Positions 12,787-24,566 of a stretch of DNA of 60,000 nucleotides are shown here, piece by piece. Position 1 is the stretch's first letter; every line of letters begins with the position of its first letter. The DNA lies in the NCBI GenBank assembly GCA_964035545.1, contig OZ037770.1:5749662-5809661 (forward strand), in the 5' to 3' direction. A program made the translations under genes and the position numbers. The stretch comes from Bugula neritina (Eukaryota; Bryozoa; Gymnolaemata; Cheilostomatida; Bugulidae). Under the pieces are notes generated by a model. The model saw only the letters and a list, made by a program, of their open reading frames with translations. It was not told the origin of the DNA and did no database searches.

Positions 12787-15130
12787 ATGATTGGCGTTCA
12801 ACATATTTTAGTATTTGGATTGACTTTATTCCTTTACACTGTTTCTGGAGAACTGTCAAGTAAGCTTCAAAATTTGATATTTAAAATATCCTACTTAGAA
12901 AAATAATAGATTCTTAATAAGTGTTGTAATATAATTGTATAAGATTTACTAGTATACTACAGTCATACTACATCAGGTTAAGTTAGCTTACAAAACATAC
13001 ACCGAATAATTTTATTTAACACGCTTGTTCTATAATAGTATAAATTTTAAGACAATTACTTTGACTGAGAGTTTTTGCTGACAAACAGACGTTATATTAT
13101 AACAATATTTACATTTTTTTTCGGTTTTGAAAGTAACATTTAATTTAAATCAGCTAAAGTTAGTAACACGACATTCCGCAGATCATACACATCGCACTGT
13201 TAAGGCAATCTTGATAGAATTTAACATTTTTATATCACTTTAAATCACCGTAGTGAATCCATGTGACACATAAAAAACATTCTTGCCAAAAAGAACTCTA
13301 CCAAAGTAATTGCAGCATAAAACTTTAAACACAAAAAATCTGATATAGAAATACCGGTTATAAGCTTAGTGTCTTCTTGGTGTGTTTTGCTATAGGTACT
13401 GAACCAAAAAAGAATGCCACTCTGAAGGAAATTTTCATGACCGTCACAGTTCCTCCCCATGTATTTAAAGTGCTTCACGGCAAAAAGCAAGATGATAAAC
13501 TAATAAACCCCAAGTTGAATCAATCTACAACTTCAAAAAGTTTCCAAAACTTTTGGGTAACACCTTCTTCTCATTCTACAAAATTTTCGATCCGCACTTT
13601 TGCTAATGAGTTCAAGACCTCTTCAAAATATGAAATCGTGACAAGCTCCCTAACTACTCCCGTAGCAAATGAAACACTAAAAAACACAACAGTAAGTTAT
13701 GACAGACAAAAAGATCATGCAAAAACTAAACTTCAACGTTTGTCAACTTATCATCCTGGAAAGAAGACAACTACAACAGAGAGTTTCTTTAGCAATTTAG
13801 CAACAACTGCTACCAAGAGACACAGCACCGTAACTTCTGAAGTCCAACTTCAGGCTACAAAAAGTGACAATAAAAATAGTTCACAAACCTCTACTCCATG
13901 GAATGTGAACTTTATACACCCATTTTTTCCTTTTGGGCCGTATCCACTCCGTCCAACCACAACTGTGATCAACAAAGTTGAAAAAACAACTTCTTTCTCA
14001 CTTGTGAAAAAAATGAAATCCACCAGATCACCTGTCAGTTCTCCGAAAGATGACTCACAAAGTGGTAACACAACTACTCCCTATAACAGCTCTAGCCAGG
14101 TTAAAACACCAGTCAGCCTGAGAATTCGGATGTCCATTCAAGTCTATCAGCTGGACAGTCTACAAAGAATGGAAACAGAAAATAATAAAACAAATACTTA
14201 CAAGTATGCGATTTTTTAGCTGTTTCTGAATAACTAAAACTTGAAACACAAACTCATTCACAGTTTTATTTCAACATAATTACCTAAAAAAATGATTTGC
14301 CTTGAAATTTTTTCAATATGGTTTTTTAAACCTGCGTGCTAGATTGTATGCTTAAGATGTGCAATAACAAACCAGATATAACTTATATTAAATAACATAG
14401 TAGCACGCTACTATGTTATTTAATATAAGTAGTAGCGAATGTTTGAGCTTGGCTGCAATGTTAATTTAAAATCTTATTAGGTTCAATAATACTAAAGCAT
14501 TGAAATAGTAATTCTCTATCCCTCATCCAGACTTTTATTTTTTTGTGATCCACTCTATAATGATTCACTTACAGCTATAGTAAACTCATTAAAGCATTTT
14601 TGTATGTTTTCAGCTTATAAAAGTCATTGTATGATATTAGTATCGTGCATAATATTTTCATACATACATAACATATATAGAGGAAACATTTTTCAACTAG
14701 GCTTTAGCTCAGTTTTGCCAATCGAATTTTAGTTTTTTTTTACAAAAGTAAATTTAATAATTAACATTATAATATATGCTCTATATTTGTCAATAATTTG
14801 CTTAAGCTGAAATAGTTTTTTGTAATTCAGAGTTGCCCTCTAACTATTTTTTGATGGTATATTTAGGAATGAAGAGCCTGCAAGAAGTTTGCTTCAACTC
14901 TCTCGGAAAATTGTGATGAACTTCGTAAGTAATGCATTGTTTAAACTAATAGAAATAATTTATTTGGTATCTACAGTGGCATTGATCTAATTACATTGTT
15001 GCTGCACTTTAGATAAAATTATATCATTACATATTATGTCCTTTCAACTGATTGTTGCTATTTATAGCTTCAAGATTATATAAATAAGGCACAGAGGTTG
15101 ATGAAACCTTTACTGGAGTTGGTTGAATAA
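12787..15130 (+). CDS. secreted Ser/Thr-rich (mucin-like) protein, four exons
   Basis: Exons 12787-12859, 13396-14203, 14867-14924 and 15068-15130 join in frame (phases 1, 2, 0) through GTAAGC, GTATGC and GTAAGT donors and AG acceptors to give 333 residues. Exon 1 encodes a signal peptide (core HILVFGLTLFLYTVSG). Exon 2 encodes about 265 residues rich in Thr, Ser, Lys and Asn, with TTT and STT runs typical of O-glycosylated linkers, plus one hydrophobic-aromatic patch (HPFFPFGPYPLRP). Exons 3 and 4 encode a short amphipathic tail (RSLLQLSRKIVMNF, then LMKPLLELVE). A polyadenylation signal AATAAA lies at 15293. No enzyme or binding domain is visible. It neighbours a secreted-lectin locus, so a role in mucus, cuticle or immunity is possible but unproven. 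Splice joins are read from the sequence; secretion is predicted. Confidence 0.65.
14381..14430. repeat. perfect 24-bp inverted repeat in an intron
   Basis: The arms run from ACTTATATTAAATAACATAG to its exact complement around TAGC-AC-GCTA. It is a strong hairpin in the second intron of the Ser/Thr-rich gene and may be a small foldback element. Confidence 0.85.
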
Positions 15131-16784
15131 CTTTTTCAAAAGAAGGAACTTGGCACACACTGGGTGACAACGTCTGTCTGGACCAGCAGTTTTTCTATAT
15201 TCAATCTATAACGTATTTATGAGCAAAAATGATAAAATCATGCGCACTGAATGTATACAAAAAAATTGGATTGTGATTTTTATTTCTACTCTAATAAAAA
15301 ACTGTTTTACAAATTTTTGGAAACGCATAAATCTTTACTGCATTAAAAATTTAACTTATTTTATCTATATGTTGCACCTTTCACAACACACACTCAAGTG
15401 AGATAATGAAATACTTCCAAGTTTGCTTTCAAAGATATTTTAAAGAGCATAATTATTTACCTTTCGCAAATGCAATTATTTTCTGCATTTAGACTAATTG
15501 TTAAAACAAAATGATATATTGTGTTTGAGCAACACATGCACTCATCTCAATATCACAAATAGTTCTGGCTGTATCATTTTTGTGCATTCTTCAATACTTT
15601 TGCCAAAAAACTACATGCAGCAACAAATGCATATATATTATTTTAAAATGTCAAGCATTTATATTATTACGACCTGCATTTGCAAAGAATTTTATGAATT
15701 GAGTTTTATGAAATTGTTTAACTATTTTGGGGATGTGTGACAGGACTTGGATTAATGCGCCCTAAACATATTTAACAAATAAGTATGCTGTGTATAACAA
15801 CTAGCATAACTTATTGAATTTTTCGTAGCTATTTTAGCGGATATACAAGTTTAACTTTAGGATGAAAATATGTACTTCTAAAATGAGGCTTTTTATAGGG
15901 TAAAATGTAGCCAAAAGCTCCACTACTTGATCTAAAACCATGATACTTATCATTCAGAACAGGAATGTCATTTAAAGCAAACGTAGCATGTGCTTTAACA
16001 TCTTATATCAAAGGAAATGCACTTATTTCCACAACATTGACTATAACGCAATCTATATTTGTGACTATCAACTGCGGATTGTTCAATGTTTTGTGTATGA
16101 ACTTTTATATTAAATACATATCCTGCCTAAAACTAAAATTAAATCAGCAAATGTTGAGTTAGAGAGAGATGCCATCTTATTTATGTTAAATATTGAGATA
16201 AAATAAGTAAAGTTGTAGTTGGTAATATATAGAAGAAGATACAAAGGACTAAACTATCTTAACATTCCCTGTGTGACCTAAATTAGGTGAACTGACCTAC
16301 ATGTATATAATGTTGAGTTGGAGACTGATGCCATCTTATTTATGTTAAATATTCGGATAAGATTAGTTGTAATTGAAAAAACTGTTGTATGTTATATAAA
16401 TAGAAGAAGAGAAAGAACAAGAAAAGTATTGCAAGTAATACTTTCAAATAATAATAAATTTGTACAAAAAGAAAACATTTACTAGTATATGCTCAACGCA
16501 GTCTATTTTAGGGGCTCTCCTAAGATCAATCATAGCTCAATTTTAACCATTTTGATATTATGAGTGTTTTTAGTGTCATTGTTTTTCTGTTACATATAAT
16601 TACCAGCTTTTATAAAAAAAGGTAATTTTTGATAAATATATAACTTCATATAAATTATTAAACCAAGATAGTTTTTTAAAAACTTATAACACATGGTGTA
16701 TGCAGCGAATTAGCCGTCACATAGAATACCCAAACAATAAGCTCTGTTATTTCTAGTTGACAAAGTTGGCTAAAACGAGACTAT
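15131..16784. other. intergenic DNA with a ~100-bp direct repeat
   Basis: 16150-16245 and 16307-16410 both start AATGTTGAGTTRGAGA and share GATGCCATCTTATTTATG, TTAAATATT and TAGAAGAAGA. The short reading frames here have no supporting features. Confidence 0.5.
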
Positions 16785-17221
16785 TGCAGTAGTTTTGTGG
16801 GTGAAACGCAGTTTAAGTGAAAACATAACTTCAATATAGAAGAAACAAAATGAAGCAGTAAGCTTGAGTGTAGAATTTTTTATTGCTGTAGAGGCAGCAA
16901 GTAAAAGTGGTCTTTATTCGGCGAGTTCCAGCAGTAGACTGATTTTATTCTGTGAGCTCGCCTCTATTTATCCAAAGAAAAGTCTTTGTTCTCATCCTGT
17001 CTGAGACTCAGAGCCCGAATATTGAAACTCCTTTCAATGCCGGACTGTGAGATTGGAATTTATTTTGATCTTTGGACTACGATATCGGAATTTGTTCCGA
17101 CTTTTGGACAGGATCGAATTACATACTCGCAGCCTATTAAAATAAAAAACGAAGAAAAAACAAACTATTAGGGAAAAAAACTCTTACATATCATACATTA
17201 TTGTTACGAATTTCCACTGCA
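16785..17221 (-). mobile_element. solo LTR of a Ty3/gypsy element with target duplication
   Basis: Ends are TGCAGT and ACTGCA. The flanking bases are CTAT on both sides (16781-16784 and 17222-17225), a 4-bp target duplication. On the minus strand it begins TGCAGTGGAAAT, like the LTRs at 9283 and 26233, and carries the same GTCCGA..CGGAA, TATA-type and GAGCTCACAGAATA blocks. This is a clean LTR-LTR recombination product. Confidence 0.75.
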
Positions 17222-18389
17222 CTATTCTCTTTCCCCTGTAATTTGGTTTAAATATAACAAATCTGAAAATGCCATTATGTATAAAAATATAGACAGTTTG
17301 CCATAGAATTTAATGTCATAGCATGCATGTTCACAGATTCTTCCAATATCTGAAGTGTAGATAATTCTAGAAAGCCTCCAAAGTGTTTTGTGTTGTTGAG
17401 CATCTGAAAGATTTTTGGATGCTGGTTGCAGGGTAGTTCACTGTTTCTCTCTGTTACCGGTTTCCATGAATGGCTACAGAAAACTGTTGTAACTGTGAAA
17501 TTATGAATGTAAACTTAGTTACCTACTTTTGTATTAAACGAAATCTTCTGAAATTTAAAAGGGAACAGATGTGACGTCAAAGCTAAGATGATCATATCAC
17601 TGCTCAGGGCTGTTCTAGTTTCTAAAACTAAACCTTTGACTATTCTGTCTCATGATCAACAAGTCTCTTTCACATAGCTCATGTGCTAGATTTTTAGAAG
17701 CTTTCTTACTGACTACAGAAAAAGTTTTGTTGGCCGGCCAATAGACTGCCAGCTATTCATTCACATAAAGCCAAATGTTGTATTTCAAAAGACATGCTGA
17801 AGCCTAAACAAAATATAAATATTTTATGTTGCTGTTATTGAATTATAAGTGCCATAAAATTATGATTTTTTTTATCAAGAAGAACTTTCCAATGAGTGCA
17901 AATTGTTTGAAAGCAAATATTGTTTGAGATATAACAGGTAGGGGCTGTGAAAAGTATACCTGGAACAGAAGTGGTTGTATTATATTATAAAAGTTCCAGG
18001 AGACGATAACGCCATTAGCGATGCCGCAATTCCATGCGGAACCGTACTACACCGTACGGTGGCACCGCCGAAACCCCTACCGGCCAATTAGAGTTAACCC
18101 TTCAGATATAAGCAGCGCCTTCAGGCGCTTGACCTTACTGGAATAATATTGTGTAGCTGTTCTATATGTGTATTCTTTTGTAATTTTTTATTCGCCGAGA
18201 CCGCCGTCAGGCGATCCAAGAGTAATTCACCATCAGTCAGCTTAAAGAAGATGCTATCCTCAGACTGCTTTTCTTGTTGAAAAACAAATGCCATATTTAC
18301 GTCATCATGTTGGCGGTGGTTATATCTAGGCAAGAGCTCACTTTTGTCTACAGATTAATCGTTCGCTCGTGGGGGTTGTTTAAGTAGGG
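17222..18389. other. intergenic DNA with a GC-rich island at its right end
   Basis: 17222-17985 is AT-rich without features. From about 18000 base composition becomes much more GC-rich, with two adjacent hairpins (CCGCA/TGCGG at 18024-18039 and ACCGTAC/GTACGGT at 18041-18060), a CCAAT-type GGCCAATTAG and a TATAAG box at about 18110. This could be an LTR or leader of the gypsy fragment that follows; the ends were not identified. Confidence 0.4.
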
Positions 18390-19570
18390 CAAAACGACAT
18401 GATACCTGGGCGCTCCCGCGCCACAATTCACTGCAGGGTGAATTGTGGGTAAATCTTGGGACTGGAAGTAGTAGAGTGTGGCCAGAAAAGAATCCAACTG
18501 ACAAATAGCCTAAACCGGTTGTACATGCAAAGGGAGATTTTAGTTCAGTGCGTAAACTCTTTTAAGGAGCCGGCAGCGCCGCCTTCTTGATTCATGAATT
18601 GTAAATTTCACTCCATATAGAATAATATGTGGGGGCCATCGTTGAGCGAGACAATGGGGCACTCCAGGCAATGCCTTATTGGCGGTCTGGCACTGGTTCC
18701 AAACCAAGTAAGAGAATTTATCAAGAGCGCCTGCCATTGCTGCACGAATGACCGAGAATGCCTGATTTTGGCGCAATTACTTCGTAAGTACAAAGACATG
18801 TTAAACAGTGGGAGTTATGACGTTGGTCTGACTAACGCTGTTCATCATGAGATTTCCCTAGCAGCGGAGACGGTACCAATCTAACAACCTACTTATAGGT
18901 TTAGATCGGAAAAGAGGTGAGCTGACAAATTCCCGATTTTCTGAACCGTGACCTAATAGAGCCAGCACATAGTGCGTAGAGCTCGTCGGTCGATATCGTT
19001 CAGAAGGACGAGAGTTGGCATTTCTGTGTGAATAACCATAAATTGAATATAGTGTGACCAAACAAGACGCATTCCTTCTTCCCCAAAGATATGAGTCATT
19101 AGACACCTTGGCCGGTAGCAATTACTTCAGTCTGTTAGACTTGCTTAGCGGTGCTGTCAGGTCTTTCTGGGTCCTGATGCCCAAAACAAGACTGCATTCA
19201 TATTGCAAGACGGGCTCTGGAAATGAAGAGTGTTGCCATTCGTGTTGACCTCAGGCATGGCCACTCCCAGGCTCATGAAGCAGTTTCTCACTGAGCTCTA
19301 CCGGAAAGCTTTGCTCATCTACCTAAATGACTTCATCATGATCTCTTCACACTTCACGACTCATGTCAGTTGTCTGTGGGAGGTTTTCGCTACATTCAGA
19401 GGTACTGGTCTGAAACTGAAGTTTTCTTAGTTACAGTCCGAGGTCAAAAAAGTACGAGCAGTGAAAAAATGGGGCACCCCCTATAACATGAGCAGACTAC
19501 AAGCTTTATTGGCGTTTGTAGGGCATTATCCGCAGTATATACCTGACTTTGCCGGAATATCAGAGCATAT
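18390..19570 (+). pseudogene. broken Ty3/gypsy (Mag-like) pol fragment
   Basis: Conceptual translation, with many stops and frame changes, parallels 44775-45985 of the full-length element. Matches include a QLTNSLNRL..LVQCVNSF stretch, a LAQLLRKYKDM..GSYDVGLT stretch, LDTLAGSNYFSLLDLLSG, and the reverse transcriptase active-site strand as LLIYLNDFIMIS (YLND instead of YLDD). It ends near the connection motif YPQYIPDFAGI. There are no LTRs, RNase H or integrase. Local GC content is higher than in the flanks. It is dead. Confidence 0.8.
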
Positions 19571-19735
19571 TATATGCGGTGTTTGAACACCTTCCATTAT
19601 CCCATTGCATACGTAGCCCACTCTGACAGAAAATAAGACATGCAGTTTTGATGGCCTCCATCATTGTTTGGTTTATTATCATACCAATCAGCAACCACTA
19701 TGTCTTTTCTAATGTCACCATCCCATTGCCTCTAC

Positions 19736-19912
19736 TTTTTAAAGCATTCTTGAGATTCGACTTGATCTTAGCATCTTTCATTTTTCCTGTCTCCTTGAGT
19801 ATTGAAGTTGGCAATCTTGCTAGATCATGGGCTATTGAAAAGTATGTGTCAAAGTTCTTGGAATGCTTGAGCCCAATGGTTCGGAGGCATATAGGACTTC
19901 AGAATATTCTAG
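19736..19912 (-). pseudogene. antisense scrap of an uncharacterised multi-copy gene family
   Basis: On the minus strand, one frame reads FDTYFSIAHDLARLPTSILK followed by ETGKMKDAKIKSNLK. This is clearly related to the plus-strand reading at 58200-58310 (LAALPPSTFKEAGKIREAKT). It is one end of the family described at 57213-59865. It abuts the first lectin CRD exon directly and replaces the expected lectin intron and signal-peptide exon. Confidence 0.55.
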
Positions 19913-20813
19913 GTGATTTGTGTCCTTGGGGTTATATCTACAACCCTCACTCTGCATCATGTTTCAAAATCAGCACACAAAAGAAAAGCTGGTATAGTGC
20001 AAGAACTGCCTGTCAGCGTGTCGGAGGCAGATTGGCTGTGTTTGATTCTCTTGAAACTATTTCCTGGGCCAAGCACATGAGAAAAACTTTTTAAGGTAGA
20101 ACTAAACATGATTCATAAGCTCAAAATAAGAAGTTAAAAAACAATTTTCAATGTGTTGCTACTTGAGTAAAATATATAAATGCTTTTTGAGCTTTATTAA
20201 CGAGTTCAAGCAATGCTGGAGTCTATACATAATTATAGACTGAAGTCAATAACATGTCTCATGATAACCACAATAACTAATGGTAATCCATGAACTCAAT
20301 GTTTTGTCAAAGTGATTTGCATGTTTTATTGCTTATTAATGATTAGTAAATATAACATTATTGTGCATATCATAATAATTCTCTTAGGTGAAATGCAGTT
20401 ATAGAGTGAAAATTCAAGTAGATATGTATATACTTAACAAATATTACAGATATAATTTTTTGAAGATATTTTGTTTCACTGCATTTACTGCGTTTATGGC
20501 CTGGTACAATTTTCCTACACAAGTATATGTTGTTATCCGAAAGTTTAAGTTATGGCAAACTATTTATATAGACTGGACTCCATACCTTGATGACTCCATA
20601 TGGATTGGTGGTAGAAAATTTTATAGTCGATGGCAATGGGATGCAGGTAATGTTAAAAAAGACATCGTGGTTGCTGTTTGGCATGATAATGAACCTAACA
20701 ATCATGGAGGCCATCAAAACTGTCTAATTTTATATCACAGAAGACAACATATGCAATGGGATGATCAAACGTGTTCACGTGATGCGTATTACATCTGTGA
20801 AAAGCTTATATAA
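19913..20813 (+). pseudogene. C-type lectin, two CRD exons, nonsense mutation
   Basis: Exon 19913-20095 (183 bases) and exon 20572-20813 (242 bases) have exactly the lengths and phases of exons 2 and 3 of the intact gene at 33005-34220. Together they encode a long-form C-type lectin domain: CPWGYIYNP, ASCFKIS, TACQRVGGRLAVF, then WIGGRKFYSRWQW, EPN, NCLIL, QWDDQTC and YYICE, with all six cysteines. The last full codon of the first exon is TAA where the paralogue has CAA. No signal-peptide exon is found upstream, where transposon debris lies instead. The second exon is undamaged, so loss is probably recent. A polyadenylation signal AATAAA is at 20853. Confidence 0.85.
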
Positions 20814-23160
20814 TGAACTGGTTACGAGTTACTTTAAACACTAATTAACATTAATAAAGTGACAATTTTATGACTATTGTTACATAAATATATTTTAAAA
20901 GTAATTAAAGGTATATGTCATAATAAGTTAAACATTTAGAGATGCAATTTTAATAATGTATTGCATTTTGCAAACTTCTAAAAATACAATTTATTGTATT
21001 AGGACAAAAATGAACATAATATAATATAGCAATTCAGTTTTTTTACAGCACATTCCTTCAAACCTCCGCTAATTTTGGATATGGAATATATAAATTTAAA
21101 CTAATAGTTTCAGCTCAGAGAAGAACTATTTTTTAACACAAATTATACTACAACTCTTTCAATTCAAAAAATATATCAGAGTGGTAATATATATAATTAA
21201 CATTAGTTAAATAGTAGTAGTATTACGTACAAATATTCTGTTTTTGAGAATTATATACCTTATAAACAAAATACTAATAGCAGTGAGGTTGTGCAATAAT
21301 CTTTTCGAAAGCACAAAATTTATACAGGAAACATATTTCCAATATTAAACTATAAAAACAGGTTTCTGCTTGATGCAAACTGATTGTTGTCTTTTAATAT
21401 AAAATATTGTTACCATTAGCAACAGAAACTTGCTAGTCCAGCAATCAGATGTTGACATTAAACATTTAAAGAAGTATCACATGAGACCCGATAATATAAG
21501 CATAACAAATTGATCAACATAAAAACGGTACAGGCTATTATTGTAAAATGTGAATGCATTAAGATGGTTGCTCAATTTAATTGTTTAGAAAACTTTGCAG
21601 CCTATACAGCTCTGTGCCTATAATTATTCTAAGATTTAATTTTTCCCCACTCATAACTGAAATGCTAGCTCCATGCAATGAAAATTAAAAAATTAATGTA
21701 CAATTGAAGCTCCTGCATTTTAAGTTACAAAAATTCATTATTTTAGTTTAAATTCAAAATTACCGTAAATATTAGGTAAAACTAATATAGTTAATGTTGT
21801 TGCTGTTGCACAAGTATGTCACTACATATATTTCCGCTGAACATAATATAAAATGATTGATCATCATTGAATTGATTGCAATCCGAGTGTAAATTTTAGT
21901 CAACAACACAATGTTAAAAAATACAATAATGTGATAATATGATAAAATAATTGGGTATAACAGGAAAGGGCTATGAAAAATATATCAAATTATAGGCATG
22001 GGAGTTTAATCAGTATAATATTTAAAACATTAATCATAATCATGAATCATGAAAAAAAATTATATCTGTTTAAATTATCAATCATTTTGTTTTTTAAGAG
22101 TAGTTTGAGTAAAGTATTAATTTTGCGAACAAAAATAATATTATTTGCACTGTATTCGAGCGCAAATTATAATATAATTGTCCTCATGTGTCTAAACATT
22201 TGCATGTTATAAATTACACTATATAACCAAGAAAGATATTATTTTTCCGGATGCCTAATTTGCATGTCCAAAGTGTTGTCTATGCAACCCTCAGTCTATA
22301 TACTTTGTCATGCTTTAACATGTCAGCAAAAAGGAAAAAGCTGGGATGATGCGAAAGCTGATTGAAAGAATGTAGGAGGCAGACTTGCTGCCATTGATAG
22401 TTTTGAATATATATATTTAGCTAAACATATATGAGGAAAACTTATCGAGGTCATAGAAACATAGAAAATAAAACTATATATATAATATTATATTCTCACA
22501 ACAAACAATTGAAATTTCCACAGCCTCATTGTTAATTAAGTTTTATCAATAAACAGTTATAAACTGCATTTAGATGTTCAAAAGCAGTTAATGAACAGTT
22601 TTAACTTTATTAAGCACACTATATTTGACAATATTTATAGTAGAGAACTAAAACATATTTAGATTGTAATATATCTAATTGTACATGATTCTTGTCATCT
22701 TACCGCATTTGAAATAACAACCTGATTGATTATTGAAACGTTTGCTTACTTTATTCAAAATTTGAAGGATTTAAATGTCTCATTTCACCCCGAATGTAAA
22801 AGAGTTGTTTCTCTAATGCTACTCTACATTTGAAGGAACAAAGAAGCCTTGAAATGTGTTTGTTTTTTTCCAGTGTAAGCAAGAATTTATATAGCCTACC
22901 ATTGAAGTAATTATTTTGTTTGCCTGGCATATAATATTCTTATTAAATTTTGGGTCTGCACTACAAGCAAGTACGCACAACAAAACTCTGGCCTTGATCT
23001 ACAAAAAACAAATAAAACAGTGCAAAATTTGCTAATAAAAAAAACTGAAGTATCCAGGAAATAACAATCCGAAAAAATTATAAAAACTAATTGGAAATTG
23101 TGAGATGCATAAAATGCCCGTTCAAAATCTAGTCTAATTAAATACAATGCCGCAGCAAAA
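20814..23160. repeat. lectin-locus segmental duplication, copy 1 of the 3' flank
   Basis: This parallels 34221-38160. Shared stretches include GCAGTGAGGTTGTG, TCTGCWTGATGCAAACT, ATCAGATGTTGACATTA followed by ACATTTAAAGAAGTATCA, TAAGCATAACAAA, and further right AAAGCAGTTAATGAA and TGAAGGA. Copy 2 carries a 1.36-kb ribozyme element after TATCA; copy 1 is the empty site (about 21476-21502). Confidence 0.75.
22263..22451 (+). pseudogene. dead first-half C-type lectin exon
   Basis: It is readable as a decayed CRD exon: CPKCCLCNPQS, a SWDDAKAD stretch, VGGRLAAIDSFE and LAKHI, with several in-frame stops (TGA in place of codons near the third Cys and near the end). Spacing matches exon 2 of the lectin genes. 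No second-half exon follows, so it is an orphan fragment of an older duplicate. Confidence 0.65.
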
Positions 23161-23385
23161 GCAGTACAGTTTCCTTTTTCTCAATCAGCTTATTTAATTC
23201 TTTTTCTTCTTTCAGACTGCAAGTGAAATCATGTTTAAGGCAAAATATACTATAAAAATGAATATTCAACTAATGGTCAACAAATATAACTATATATCAC
23301 TAGTGAATATATTTTATTTACACAGGTATGAAAATAACCCAGGTAAGAAGCAGTGAAATCTCACAAAGAAAATTACTTATCATAC

Positions 23386-23500
23386 TGTAGTGGAAATCTG
23401 CAATAATAATATATAAATTTAGGAGAAGTATTTTCAAATCTTTATACTTTTATTTTTTTAGAATGCGATCATGTAATTCAATCCTTTCCGAAAATCAGAA
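23386..23500 (+). repeat. 5' LTR remnant
   Basis: The first ~115 bases align with 26233-26345: TGTRGTGGAAAT, TAATAATA, TTTTATTTTTTTAGAATGC or its equivalent, and ATCATGTAA. Homology then stops, so the rest of the LTR is deleted. Confidence 0.6.
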
Positions 23501-23929
23501 CATGTTTGGGCTTGCTACCCAGCTGATCGGTCCATCAAATACCTTAATCTCAGGTATTGAAAGAGGATACCCAGCCTCTACGCCCTCAAGGAGAGGAGTT
23601 ATCAACCCTTTCCATTTGGAGTCTTGTCAACATCAGACAAGTCCTTTTTGAGGGTAGCCGCCGAGGAAGATACTACTGCTCGCTCTTATAACACTGTTGT
23701 AGTTCAAGAACGCCACCTTCTAGGTCTTCCAAATTTGCAGTCAACCCTACCATCAACTCTGAGCCTATCTGACAGACCAGGTCAAGAGCGTTGCTCTCAG
23801 ATTCGATAAAGTGCACATCATTAGACCTCTTCAAACTTGAGTCGGCATGGAAGCTCAGAATGCAAGCTCCAAAGGCTACGGAGGGAGCGGAGGAAGTCGT
23901 TGTAAGACCACGCCAATACTGTATGCCAG

Positions 23930-24360
23930 CACCTGAGTACCCAGTACATGAGTACGTGGGAAAGTTGGTTGAGATCATAAAGGAGGCCCATGATGCACTG
24001 CGAGAAATAGGTGGAAAGTCTGGACGGAAGATTCTGAGGAGCCATCGTTATACTCGGTAGACGACTGTGGGCGACGTGGACAGCCGGCTAAGCTACAGCC
24101 TTAGTTCGTGGGACCCTAACTTGTGGTGAAAGTGCTGCTCAACCACACATATACCGTGTGGAACACCCTGAACAGACTTCAGTTCAGAGAGAGCAGCATC
24201 TGAAACCATATTATGCTAGCCCAGACGTATTTGGACAGGCTCCCCCCTTTGAGACTAACCGTCAGCCAAACACCAAGGGAAAGGAGACACAATATAGGGA
24301 GTGGGATATTTTTTCCTTAAGGACAACGGAGCCAGACCTCAAACCAGAATCACCCCCGTA
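23930..24360 (+). pseudogene. integrase C-terminal end of deleted gypsy element
   Basis: Broken reading frames correspond to 48140-48470 of the full-length element: GQPAKLQP, FVG, HTYRVE, and a tail ending QHLKPYYASP and GQAPP (compare KARSKPYWVSP and GHAPP). At least two frameshifts and two stops are needed to follow it. Confidence 0.55.
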
Positions 24361-24566
24361 ACTAACCCCCGGGACGGACTAGCCCCAGGGCCGGCAGCCC
24401 CGCGGGTGGAAGACGTCCCCACCCCTGGGGTGGGCGGGAGCAGTTCCCCACCTGCAGAACCAGTAGAAAAGCCAAGAGTGCCAAAGATAGTCACCCTTTC
24501 AAAAGAGTCAGAGAGCAAGGAGGCCATCTTGATATCTGGCTGACTATCACCTGGGGCACACAGAGA

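Noticed and set aside
18121-18333. 70-codon minus-strand frame in the GC-rich island
   Set aside because: Open and protein-like in composition, but no homology, splice borders or neighbouring exons could be recognised.
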